From W-Chloroflexi-9 sp045863195 (GTDB lineage: Bacteria > Chloroflexota > Dehalococcoidia > UBA2979): DNA of 64,000 nucleotides. Positions within the stretch are counted from its first letter, which is position 1. Each line of letters starts with the position of its first letter. Both the position numbers and the translations under genes were made by a program. The notes under the pieces were generated by a model. The model worked only from the letters and a program-made list of their open reading frames with translations, searched no databases and was not told the origin of the DNA. Where the stretch lies: assembly GCA_045863195.1 (NCBI GenBank), contig BTUI01000002.1:124001-188000 (forward strand), read 5' to 3'. This document shows positions 16,785 through 24,089 of this stretch, one piece after another.

Positions 16785-17063
16785 TTAGCGGACGGGCTTG
16801 CGGGTGAGGGCGCGCTTCTTCGCGTCCTCGATCGCCGTCGCCTCGTACCGTTCGCGGGCCTCGTTCGAGTCCTCGCCGAAGGCGTAGAAGCCGTCCGGGG
16901 ACTTCAGGATCTTGCCGGCGCGGATCTGCTTCAGGTGCTTGGCGCAGGCCTGGACCGAGATCGCCGTCTGCGTGGAGGTCGCCCGGCGGCCCTTCAGGAG
17001 CATCCACCGCACCGTCTGAGTGCGCTCCAGGCCGTCCGCGTCCGCGCAGAAGTGACAGGTCAT
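16785..17063 (-). CDS. Small Cys-motif protein in the formate dehydrogenase operon
   Basis: A 92-aa protein starting MTCHFCADADG, with a CxxC pair at residues 3 and 6 and a third Cys in SVQACAKHL. The C-terminal half is helical and basic (EARERYEATAIEDAKKRALT). A GGGAGG Shine-Dalgarno sequence precedes the ATG. It lies between the NuoF-like and alpha-subunit genes, on the same strand, with a 54-bp gap to the latter. I do not recognize a family. The position and Cys residues suggest an accessory or metal-binding role for the formate dehydrogenase, but this is only context. Confidence 0.65.
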   Translation of the reverse strand: MTCHFCADADGLERTQTVRWMLLKGRRATSTQTAISVQACAKHLKQIRAGKILKSPDGFYAFGEDSNEARERYEATAIEDAKKRALTRKPVR

Positions 17064-17115
17064 GAGTCAGAGCCTCCCGGGACGCATCCCCGCTCGCGCC
17101 GTCGCGCCTCTGCGC

Positions 17116-17121
17116 ATCGTA
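17116..17121 (-). promoter_or_regulatory. TACGAT -10-like element before the small Cys protein
   Basis: On the minus strand TACGAT lies about 52 nt upstream of the ATG at 17063, in the only sizeable gap of the formate dehydrogenase cluster. It could give a second, leadered transcript for the small protein and alpha subunit. Confidence 0.3.
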
Positions 17122-17165
17122 CGAGACAGAACGGACAGCCGCGACGATTCACGCCGCCATCACGA

Positions 17166-18641
17166 TCAGCGTGCCTCGAACGCCTCAGGGAAGGAGACGA
17201 GTGCCGAGGCCACCGGCCGCCCGGCCATGCCGCCGAGCATGCACAGCGAGGCCTCCGACATCACCTCGATCAGCGCGTCGATCTGCTCGCGATGCGCTTG
17301 CGGAGCGTCGAGGAGCTGCAGGAGCCGCTGCGTCCCCTCGCGGCACGGCGTGCACTCGCCGCACGACTCGCGCGCGTTGTACGCGGCGAGCGAGCGCGTG
17401 ACGCGCGCCAGGTCCGCGCCGAGCGGGAGCGCCACGATGCCGCCGGCGCCCAGCGCGCGCATCGTGAGCGGCTGCTCGTACTCCTCGGGCGTCACGAAGC
17501 GGCCGGACGGGCCACCGAGGAGCAGCGCGGCGGTACGGTGCGGGTTCGTGCCGGCCAGCGCCAGCAGCCCGGCCCAGGTCGTCGCGCCGTCCACCGGCAC
17601 CTCGTACAGCCCCGGCCGCGCGACCGCGCCGGAGAGGGGGACGAGCTTCGTCGGCGGCGGCGGGTTCTCGAGGATGGTGGTGACGGCGCAGAGCGTCTCC
17701 GCGTTGTTGATCACGGTGGGGCGGCCCCACAGCCCCGCGTCCGTGGCGAACGGCGGCTTGTAGCGCGGGACGGGGCGCTCCCCCTCGATCGAGTTGAGGA
17801 TCACCGACTCCTCGCCGCAGACGTAGCCGCCGGCGCCGGCACGCACCTCGATCTCCACGGGACGGTTGCCGAACGCGCGTCCATCGAGGATGCCCGCGGC
17901 CGCGGCCTCCGCGATCGCCGCTTCGAGCGCCGCGCGCGCCTGCCGTGCCTGGCCGTTGATGTAGACGAACGCGCGGTCGACGCCGATCGCGCCCGCCGCA
18001 ATCAGGATGCCCTCGATCAGGCGGTGCGGGTCGCCCTCGATCAGGTGGCGATCCTTGAAGACGCCGGGCTCGCCCTCCTCGGCGTTCACCACGAGGTACT
18101 TCGTGCCCGGGTGCCGCGCGGCGAGCCGCCACTTCTGCGCGGTGGCGAAGTGTGCGCCGCCGCGTCCGGTGATCCCCGCCATCTCCACGAGCGAGGTCAC
18201 CGTCTCCGCCGGGGCGGCCGCCACCGTGGCGAGCGCGGCGTACGCCCCGTAGCCCAGCGCCTCGCCGAGTGAGCGGTCGTGCCGCCCGAGGCGTCCCGTC
18301 AGCCCTCGCTCGCCGCGCCCAGCGTAGTCGTCGGCGCAGTCGCCACCGAGGCACGCCGCGAGCGTGTCCGGAATGCCGCGGTCGAGGCGTGCGAAGCGGT
18401 GGACGTGACCCTGGCGGAGCACGGTGGCGGCGGGCGCGGCCCAGCACGCGCCGTCGCAAGCGACCTCGGCGACGATCGCGCCGGGCAGCGCTTCGCGCAG
18501 CCGCTCGGCGACCGCCTCTGCGCCCACAGCGTCTCCGCAGGTGCCGCGATGCACGAGGAGCCGCGTTTCCGGTGCGCCGGGGTACGCCGCGCGCAGGCGA
18601 TCGAGGGGTGCGGCACGCTGGACCGGCAGCAACTCCATCAT
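17166..18641 (-). CDS. nuoF: NuoF-like NADH/FMN subunit of formate dehydrogenase (beta)
   Basis: A 491-aa flavoprotein. The first ~110 residues are a thioredoxin-like [2Fe-2S]-type domain (LLVHRGTCGD, then VACDGACW) as in HoxF/FdhB-type fusions. The NuoF core follows with the FMN/NADH glycine-rich motif GRGGAHFATAQKW near residue 158, EEGEPGVFKDRHL, and the [4Fe-4S] motif SCGECTPCREG with a fourth Cys in SLCMLGG. It transfers electrons from the alpha subunit to NAD+. Its ATG overlaps the NuoE-like stop by 4 bp. No other complex I genes are present, so this belongs to a soluble NAD-dependent formate dehydrogenase rather than Nuo. Confidence 0.92.
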   Translation of the reverse strand: MMELLPVQRAAPLDRLRAAYPGAPETRLLVHRGTCGDAVGAEAVAERLREALPGAIVAEVACDGACWAAPAATVLRQGHVHRFARLDRGIPDTLAACLGGDCADDYAGRGERGLTGRLGRHDRSLGEALGYGAYAALATVAAAPAETVTSLVEMAGITGRGGAHFATAQKWRLAARHPGTKYLVVNAEEGEPGVFKDRHLIEGDPHRLIEGILIAAGAIGVDRAFVYINGQARQARAALEAAIAEAAAAGILDGRAFGNRPVEIEVRAGAGGYVCGEESVILNSIEGERPVPRYKPPFATDAGLWGRPTVINNAETLCAVTTILENPPPPTKLVPLSGAVARPGLYEVPVDGATTWAGLLALAGTNPHRTAALLLGGPSGRFVTPEEYEQPLTMRALGAGGIVALPLGADLARVTRSLAAYNARESCGECTPCREGTQRLLQLLDAPQAHREQIDALIEVMSEASLCMLGGMAGRPVASALVSFPEAFEAR

Positions 18642-19096
18642 CGGGCGTCCACCCGTGCGCGCAGGTCGTCCGGGGTGACGCGCCCGTACAGCCGCTCCGC
18701 GTCGTCATGGACGACGGGGGCCAGGGCGCACAGGAACTGGCAGTCGATGCGCTGCGCGTGCGTCCCGGCGGCTTCGATCAGCGCGTCCGCCCCCGCGAGG
18801 TCACACGCGACGCCGGTGCAGACGTACCACGCGCCCGGCTCCGGGCGTTCCAGCCGCAGCTCGGAGTAGGCGGTGGCGGTCGCATAGACCTCGGAGAGCG
18901 GGAGGTGGAGGTGCGCGGCGACGTGCTCGATCGCCTCGCGCGGCAGCCAGCCGAGCGCGTGCTGCGCGGCCTGGAAGGCGGGGAGTAACTGGTCGCGCCG
19001 GTCCGGGAGCGCGGTCACGGCGGCGCGCGCCGCTCGCAGGCGCTCGGCGGCGTCCGGGGCGTCGGGCGCGTAGGCATCGAGGTGGGGAGCAGGCAT
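18638..19096 (-). CDS. nuoE: NuoE-like [2Fe-2S] thioredoxin-fold subunit of formate dehydrogenase (gamma)
   Basis: A 152-aa protein with a helical N-terminal part and a thioredoxin-like C-terminal domain. The four [2Fe-2S] ligands are C93 and C98 (VCTGVAC) and C119 and C123 (CQFLC), the NuoE spacing C-x4-C and C-x3-C. It forms the peripheral iron-sulfur subunit with the NuoF-like protein, to which it is coupled by an ATGA overlap. A TACAAT hexamer ends 7 nt before the ATG, so the operon may start here with a leaderless message although the MOSC gene lies just upstream on the same strand. Confidence 0.92.
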   Translation of the reverse strand: MPAPHLDAYAPDAPDAAERLRAARAAVTALPDRRDQLLPAFQAAQHALGWLPREAIEHVAAHLHLPLSEVYATATAYSELRLERPEPGAWYVCTGVACDLAGADALIEAAGTHAQRIDCQFLCALAPVVHDDAERLYGRVTPDDLRARVDAR

Positions 19097-19103
19097 CGAG
19101 GCG

Positions 19104-19109
19104 ATTGTA
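19104..19109 (-). promoter_or_regulatory. TACAAT -10-like element, leaderless start of the formate dehydrogenase operon
   Basis: On the minus strand TACAAT ends 7 nt before the ATG of the NuoE-like gene at 19096. It is close to the TATAAT consensus, and the short intervening sequence has no Shine-Dalgarno sequence. Confidence 0.55.
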
Positions 19110-19138
19110 GCCCCGTGTGCGGTGCGGTCAGCCCGGCG

Positions 19139-19942
19139 TCAGTCGAGCGGCGTCACCGGGTCGCCCTCGTGGATCTCGCCCGGCCCGTCCGGCTGGAGCA
19201 GCACGCCGAAGTTCGGCTGTTCGTGGCCGAATGCGCGGGTGAGCGTCGTCAGCACCTCGCGGTTGCGGACGCCCGCGGTGGGGTCGGCGTGCGTGGCGAT
19301 GCAGCGGCCGACCGGCCGCGCCACCGTGAACGTCACCGCGCCGATGCGGACGCCGCGGCCACGCCAGTCCAGTTCCTCCCACGGTGCGAGGCCATCGACG
19401 GCGATGTTCGAGCGGAAGCGACGCTCGTCCAGGGACGGGTCGCCGAGCACCTCGCCCAGCGCGAGGAGCGATCCGCGGCCGTGCATGGTCACGAACGCGC
19501 CTCGGTCCTGCAGGTGGCCGTCCTCCGCGTCACCCACCACGCGGAGCGGCGTGCGTCCGGAGCGGTCGAGGTCCGGCGCCTCGTCGAGGGTGCGCAGGTA
19601 CGCCTCCAGCGCGGCGGCGAAGGCGGCGCGCCCGGCCTCGTCCACGCCGCACTCGACGAGCGTGCGGCCGGCGTGGCCGACGTGCAGGCGGCGGGCCGCG
19701 TCGTCGTAGCGGAGGTCGAGGCGCGCGATCCCGGGAGCGGTCATCAGCGTGACGAAGGCGGCCTTGGGCCACCAGTCGCCGTCCGTGACCGTGCGGTCGG
19801 GTTCGCCGGCGTCGCCGAGGAGCAGGCCGAAGAGCCGGTCGCCCTCGATCCGCCCGCGCTCGGTCACGCGCAGCGTCGGACGGCGTTCCGGCGTGAACGA
19901 CTTCACCGGGTAGCGGTAGAGCGCGGCGACGTGTGCGGCCAT
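19139..19942 (-). CDS. MOSC domain protein (YcbX/mARC-like)
   Basis: A 267-aa protein with a MOSC N-terminal beta-barrel (ALYRYPVKSFTPE) and a C-terminal MOSC domain. The conserved Cys is in VARPVGRCIATHADP, the probable molybdenum ligand in mARC/YcbX proteins. Such enzymes reduce N-hydroxylated substrates or handle Mo-cofactor sulfur. The position just upstream of a molybdenum formate dehydrogenase operon fits either a Moco-related role or a simple neighbour. The start is chosen at 19942 because TAGACT lies 7 nt upstream; the open frame before it has no family similarity. Confidence 0.85.
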   Translation of the reverse strand: MAAHVAALYRYPVKSFTPERRPTLRVTERGRIEGDRLFGLLLGDAGEPDRTVTDGDWWPKAAFVTLMTAPGIARLDLRYDDAARRLHVGHAGRTLVECGVDEAGRAAFAAALEAYLRTLDEAPDLDRSGRTPLRVVGDAEDGHLQDRGAFVTMHGRGSLLALGEVLGDPSLDERRFRSNIAVDGLAPWEELDWRGRGVRIGAVTFTVARPVGRCIATHADPTAGVRNREVLTTLTRAFGHEQPNFGVLLQPDGPGEIHEGDPVTPLD

Positions 19943-19949
19943 GCCGGGC

Positions 19950-19955
19950 AGTCTA
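19950..19955 (-). promoter_or_regulatory. TAGACT -10-like element, leaderless start of the MOSC gene
   Basis: On the minus strand TAGACT ends 7 nt before the ATG at 19942. It is divergent from the ubiE promoter 40 bp away. Confidence 0.5.
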
Positions 19956-19994
19956 GCGGCCCGCCCGCCCGAGGCGCGCACGGGGCGCCTCCGT

Positions 19995-20000
19995 TACGCT
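19995..20000 (+). promoter_or_regulatory. TACGCT -10-like element, leaderless start of ubiE
   Basis: TACGCT ends 6 nt before the ATG at 20007, with no Shine-Dalgarno sequence between. Confidence 0.5.
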
Positions 20001-20006
20001 CGATGC

Positions 20007-20762
20007 ATGACGACCCCCGGTGACCCCGAGCGGCTGTTCGAGGCGGACGCGGACCGCGCCGGCTACGTGCAGACCATGTTCACGGAGATCTCGCCGCGCT
20101 ACGACCTGATGAACCGGCTGATGACGGTCGGCCAGGACCAGTCGTGGCGCCGTCGTGCGGCCCGTGCGGCGGTACGGCCGGGGGACGTGGTGGTGGACGC
20201 CGGCACGGGCACCGGCGACCTCGCCTTCGCCTGCCTGGAGGCGGGCGCGGCACGCGTCGCCGGCTTCGACTTCGCCGGGGGGATGCTCGCCGGGGCGCGC
20301 CGCAAGGCCGCCGAGCGCGGCCTCTCCGACCGCACCGAGTTCGCCCTCGGCGACGCGACGAACCTCCCGCTGCCGGACGCGAGCGCGGACGTGTGGTGCT
20401 CCGCCTTCGTCGTCCGCAACATCCCCGACCTGGACGCCGCCCTGCGCGAGGCGCATCGCGTCCTGCGGCCCGGCGGCCGCCTCGCCGTCCTGGAGATCCC
20501 GAAGATGGAGCGCGGGCTGCTGCGGCCGTTCGCGCGCTTCCACTTCAACCAGGTGGTGCCGCGCCTCGGACGGCTGATCTCGGGCCACCGCACGGCGTAC
20601 ACCTACCTGCCGGTGTCGGTGGACCACTTCCTCACGCCGCGCGAGTTCACGCAGCGCCTCCGCTCCCACGGCTTCGAGGTGACGGAGGTACGGATGCTGA
20701 TGTTCCACACCGTCGCGATGCACATCGCGGTCAAGCAGTCAACCGCTGGTTGTGCAGCGTAG
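20007..20762 (+). CDS. ubiE: Demethylmenaquinone methyltransferase UbiE/MenG
   Basis: A 251-aa SAM-dependent methyltransferase that methylates the quinone ring in the last step of menaquinone synthesis. The diagnostic UbiE N-terminus MFTEISPRYDLMNRLMT is at about residue 24. SAM motif I, VVDAGTGTGDLA, is near 64. The motif RNIPDLDAALREAHRVL follows, then the signature LRPGGRLAVLEIPK. The C-terminal RTAYTYLPVSVDHFLTP matches the family YxYLPxS segment. The start at 20007 is preceded by a leaderless-type hexamer; the upstream open frame lacks similarity. It implies respiratory quinone use. Confidence 0.93.
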   Translation: MTTPGDPERLFEADADRAGYVQTMFTEISPRYDLMNRLMTVGQDQSWRRRAARAAVRPGDVVVDAGTGTGDLAFACLEAGAARVAGFDFAGGMLAGARRKAAERGLSDRTEFALGDATNLPLPDASADVWCSAFVVRNIPDLDAALREAHRVLRPGGRLAVLEIPKMERGLLRPFARFHFNQVVPRLGRLISGHRTAYTYLPVSVDHFLTPREFTQRLRSHGFEVTEVRMLMFHTVAMHIAVKQSTAGCAA

Positions 20763-20778
20763 CCCGTAGGTCCCCGGC

Positions 20779-21153
20779 TCAGAACTCGAGCCGCGCCACC
20801 TCGCCGGTCACGCCCAGGAAGTCGCGCACGAACGCCTCGGCCGCGTCCGGGTCGAAGCGCGTGCAGGTATAGATCACGAGCGAGAAGAAGCGCGGCGCCG
20901 CCCAGAAGTAGCCGGAGATGCCGCTGTCGATCAGCGGTACGAAGGCGTCCCAGCCCGCGTTCTCCTCGCGTCCCATCCCGCTCGCCGGTGCGAACACGAC
21001 CGGATCGCCGTACGTGCGCAGCCCGAGGTGTCCCGCCAGGCCGAGGAGGCAGCGACGCACGGTGTCCGCATCCACCTCGACGGTCCAGGTGCCCTCCAGC
21101 AGCAGCCGCTGCCGGAGGATGTCGGGGGCGAGGTCGCGGTACGGCGCGGCCAC
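20779..21153 (-). CDS. Divergent S-adenosylmethionine decarboxylase-like (SpeD-fold) protein
   Basis: A 124-aa protein whose second half aligns by eye with the small bacterial SpeD family. PLIDSGISGYFW corresponds to the self-cleavage region usually written SESHxxIHTWPE, and VIYTCTRFDPDAA to DLFTCGxxDPxxA. The serine that becomes the pyruvoyl group and the downstream active-site Cys are retained, but the two conserved His residues are Gly and Tyr. This suggests a diverged SpeD homologue with altered processing, substrate or no activity. It ends close to ubiE (convergent) and starts 11 bp after the globin gene stop, likely one transcript with it. Confidence 0.55.
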   Translation of the reverse strand: MAAPYRDLAPDILRQRLLLEGTWTVEVDADTVRRCLLGLAGHLGLRTYGDPVVFAPASGMGREENAGWDAFVPLIDSGISGYFWAAPRFFSLVIYTCTRFDPDAAEAFVRDFLGVTGEVARLEF

Positions 21154-21163
21154 GGGCGGGCGG

Positions 21164-21811
21164 CTAGGTGAGGAACACGTCGCCGAGCGGCTCGCGCGGG
21201 ACGTCCTCGTTGGCGTTGATCATGTGGCGTGCCATGGGCCCCAGGCCGGCGAGGATCTCCGCGATCTCCGGCTCGCCGACACCGGCGGCCCGGAGCGCCG
21301 CGCCCATGTGGCGCAGCCACCGGCCCGCCCCGCGCTGGTCGATGACGAACGGGAAGTGGCGGCGTCGGAGACGCGGGTGGCCGTAGAGCGCGGAGTAGAC
21401 CGGCTCGCCGCCGAGCCACTGCTCCATGAACAGCGCCTGCTTCTTGCGCCCGTGCTCCAGGTCGTCCGGGAAGAGCGGCCGCAGGTCGGGGTCGGCCGCC
21501 ACGCGGTCGTAGAACTCGCGCACCACGTGCTGCACGACCTCGCGCCCGCCGATGCGCTCGAACAGGTTGTCCTGCCGCGCGGCACGCTCCCTCGACGGAA
21601 TCGCCGCAGGCGCAGCCGCCGAGGTCACGGCGACCTCCACCGGCAGCGCGCGAGCCTCGAAGCCGCCGCACTGCGTCACGGGGAGCCGGGGGTACTTGGG
21701 GAAGGCCGGATCTTCCTCGTTGCGCGCGCAGCGAAAGAAGACGGAGGCTTTGCCGCTGGCCACGGCGCGCACGTGCTCGCATCTGCCGCAGAGGCCGGGG
21801 GCGGTGGTCAT
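21164..21811 (-). CDS. Group-2-like truncated haemoglobin with N-terminal four-Cys domain
   Basis: A 215-aa protein. Residues 1-55 hold LCGRCEHV, FFRCARNEED and VTQCGGF, giving C8, C11, C28 and C48, a likely small zinc-binding or redox module. After a linker, residues 80-200 are a 2/2 globin of the GlbO type: NLFERIGGREVV, FYDRVAADPDLRPLF, ALFMEQWLGG, and proximal His152 in YGHPRLRRRHFPF. Truncated globins bind O2 or NO and act in NO/ROS detoxification. Fusion to a Cys4 module is unusual. A TACAAT hexamer ends 6 nt before the ATG at 21811. The gene is divergent from the selenoprotein operon. Confidence 0.85.
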   Translation of the reverse strand: MTTAPGLCGRCEHVRAVASGKASVFFRCARNEEDPAFPKYPRLPVTQCGGFEARALPVEVAVTSAAAPAAIPSRERAARQDNLFERIGGREVVQHVVREFYDRVAADPDLRPLFPDDLEHGRKKQALFMEQWLGGEPVYSALYGHPRLRRRHFPFVIDQRGAGRWLRHMGAALRAAGVGEPEIAEILAGLGPMARHMINANEDVPREPLGDVFLT

Positions 21812-21817
21812 GCCTCG

Positions 21818-21823
21818 ATTGTA
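21818..21823 (-). promoter_or_regulatory. TACAAT -10-like element, leaderless start of the globin gene
   Basis: On the minus strand TACAAT ends 6 nt before the ATG at 21811. No Shine-Dalgarno sequence is possible in the gap. Confidence 0.55.
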
Positions 21824-21870
21824 GTCGCTGGTACTCTGGATTCCTCCAGGGCAACGGACGGGAACGACGC

Positions 21871-22080
21871 GTGCGCGCAACGCTCCAGGCGATCATGCCG
21901 TACGAACTGCACGGCACCCGCTACTACCAGGTCATCTTCCAGCCCGAGGGCGGCCAGCCTCAGCAGGCGCGCCTGTCCTGGGACATGGTGGACGCCGACC
22001 TCCAGCCCGGCGAAGCGGTGGAGGTCAACGCGATCCTCGGCATCGTCGACAGCGTGCGACGTGTGAAGGCGAGCAACTGA
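21871..22080 (+). CDS. Small protein coupled to the selenoprotein candidate
   Basis: A 69-aa protein from GTG 21871. It looks like a small beta-rich fold (YELHGTRYYQVIFQPE, then QARLSWDMVDADLQPGEAV) ending RRVKASN. It has no Cys. No family recognized. Its stop overlaps the next ATG (TGATG at 22078-22082), so it is translationally coupled to the redoxin gene and probably functionally linked. A TACTCT -10-like element about 35 nt upstream may drive both. Confidence 0.65.
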   Translation: MRATLQAIMPYELHGTRYYQVIFQPEGGQPQQARLSWDMVDADLQPGEAVEVNAILGIVDSVRRVKASN

Positions 22081-23057
22081 TGCTGAACGAACCCGGCGGC
22101 GTGGACTTCCCGACCGGCCCCGCGGTGGGCGAGGTGGTCCCGGACTTCACCCTGCCCGACCAGCACGGCAACCCCGTCTCCCTGCTCGCGTCGCTGGCGG
22201 GGCAGCGGGCGCTGCTCCTGTTCTTCCGTTCGGTCAGGTGGTGACCGTACTGCCGCACGCAACTCGTGGAGTTGCAGCAGCACCTGGACGAGTTCACCGC
22301 CGCCGGCATTCGCGTCTTCGCCGTCTCCTACGACACCGTTGAGGAACTGGCGACGTTCGCGGAGGCGTACGGCATCCGCTATCCGCTGCTCTCTGACCTC
22401 GGGTCGGAGGTGATCCGGCGGTACGGCATCCTCAACACCACGCTGGAGCCGGACCACAAGAACTACGGCATCCCGTTCCCCGGCGCCTACGTGCTGGATC
22501 CGGACGGGCGCGTGGTCGAGAAGTCGTTCTTCCAGCAGTACCAGGTGCGACCGGCGGCGCAGTCCGTGCTGCGGGACGCCTTCGGTGTGGACTTCGAGGT
22601 GCGCGACAACCCGAGCGCTGAGACGGGCGCGCCGGGTGTGCGCGTGGAGGCGGTGCTCGGTGCGTCCTCGCTCGCGTTCATGCGGCGCGTGCCGCTCCTC
22701 GTGCGGTTCGAGGTGGACGAGGGGCTGCACCTGTACGGCGAGCCGATCCCGGACGGTTACATCCCCACGACCGTCACCGTCAGCGCCCCGGAGGGGATCG
22801 AGGTGGCGACTCCCGTCCCGCCCGCCACGCACCCGTTCCGGGTGGAGGGGCTTCCGGACGAGTTCCTCGTGTTCGACGGGCGTGCGGAGTTCGAGGTGCC
22901 GCTCACGGCAACCGTCCGCGAGGGCGGGCCGTTCACCCTCGACGTGACCGTCCGCTTCCAGGCGTGCGACGACCGCCAGTGCTTCCTGCCGCAGGAGCGG
23001 ACGCTCCGGGTGGAGGTGCCGCTGGATCCGCTCACGAAGGCGGCCGGCGCGGGCTAG
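22080..23057 (+). CDS. Probable selenoprotein: AhpC/TSA-type redoxin (UxxC) fused to DsbD-N-like domain
   Basis: Read through one in-frame TGA (22242-22244), this is a 325-residue protein. Residues 15-165 are an AhpC/TSA-type thioredoxin fold: VVPDFTLPDQHGNPVSL, LLLFFRSVRW, then U55-P-Y-C58, then RTQLVELQQHLDEF, IRVFAVSYDTVEEL and FPGAYVLDPDGRVV. The TGA replaces the first Cys of the family WCPYC motif. Residues 190-315 resemble the DsbD N-terminal domain, with a Cys pair C296/C301 in FQACDDRQCFLP. No signal peptide is seen, so it is probably cytosolic. A hairpin fitting a bacterial SECIS lies at 22259-22275. An automatic caller would start at GTG 22266 and lose the active site. Alternatives are a nonsense mutation or sequence error. 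Confidence 0.8.
22242..22275 (+). promoter_or_regulatory. UGA selenocysteine codon and candidate bSECIS hairpin
   Basis: TGA at 22242-22244 is followed by a perfect stem GCAACTC (22259-22265), loop GTG (22266-22268) and GAGTTGC (22269-22275). The first loop base is G, 21 nt after the TGA, inside the known bacterial SECIS range of roughly 16-37 nt with a G among the first loop bases. CTGC and GCAG can extend the stem around an internal loop. The pairing depends on CAA and TTG, both unusual choices here compared with CAG and CTG, and their differing bases pair with each other. Confidence 0.65.
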
Positions 23058-23085
23058 CCGACGCGACCGGTAGGCGGGAGGCCGG

Positions 23086-23091
23086 TACCAT
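23086..23091 (+). promoter_or_regulatory. TACCAT -10-like element, leaderless start of purU
   Basis: TACCAT ends 7 nt before the ATG at 23099, without a Shine-Dalgarno sequence in the gap. Confidence 0.5.
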
Positions 23092-23098
23092 CGGCGAC

Positions 23099-23968
<870 letters not shown>

Positions 23969-24089
23969 GGCGGGCCGCCTTCACTGAGGGCGAACAGACC
24001 AGACCCGCCCCCGGCAGTATTCTCGAAAGCCTTCCTGTGACAGGACGCCGTGACGGTTCGCGCCCGGGCCGGCTGGATGGTGGCGCTGC

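Noticed and set aside
15669..18272. 867-codon open frame on the plus strand
   Set aside because: Antisense to formate dehydrogenase alpha and NuoF-like genes, both with full sets of metal ligands. Composition is that of a shadow frame.
22242..22244. TGA as an inactivating mutation or sequencing error
   Set aside because: Not fully excluded. Set aside because it hits precisely the Cys-equivalent position, all surrounding sequence is intact, and a bSECIS-like hairpin follows.
22266..23057. Redoxin gene starting at GTG 22266
   Set aside because: It would remove the thioredoxin-fold N-terminus and the whole UxxC site, and has no Shine-Dalgarno sequence. The frame upstream of the TGA is clearly the same domain.
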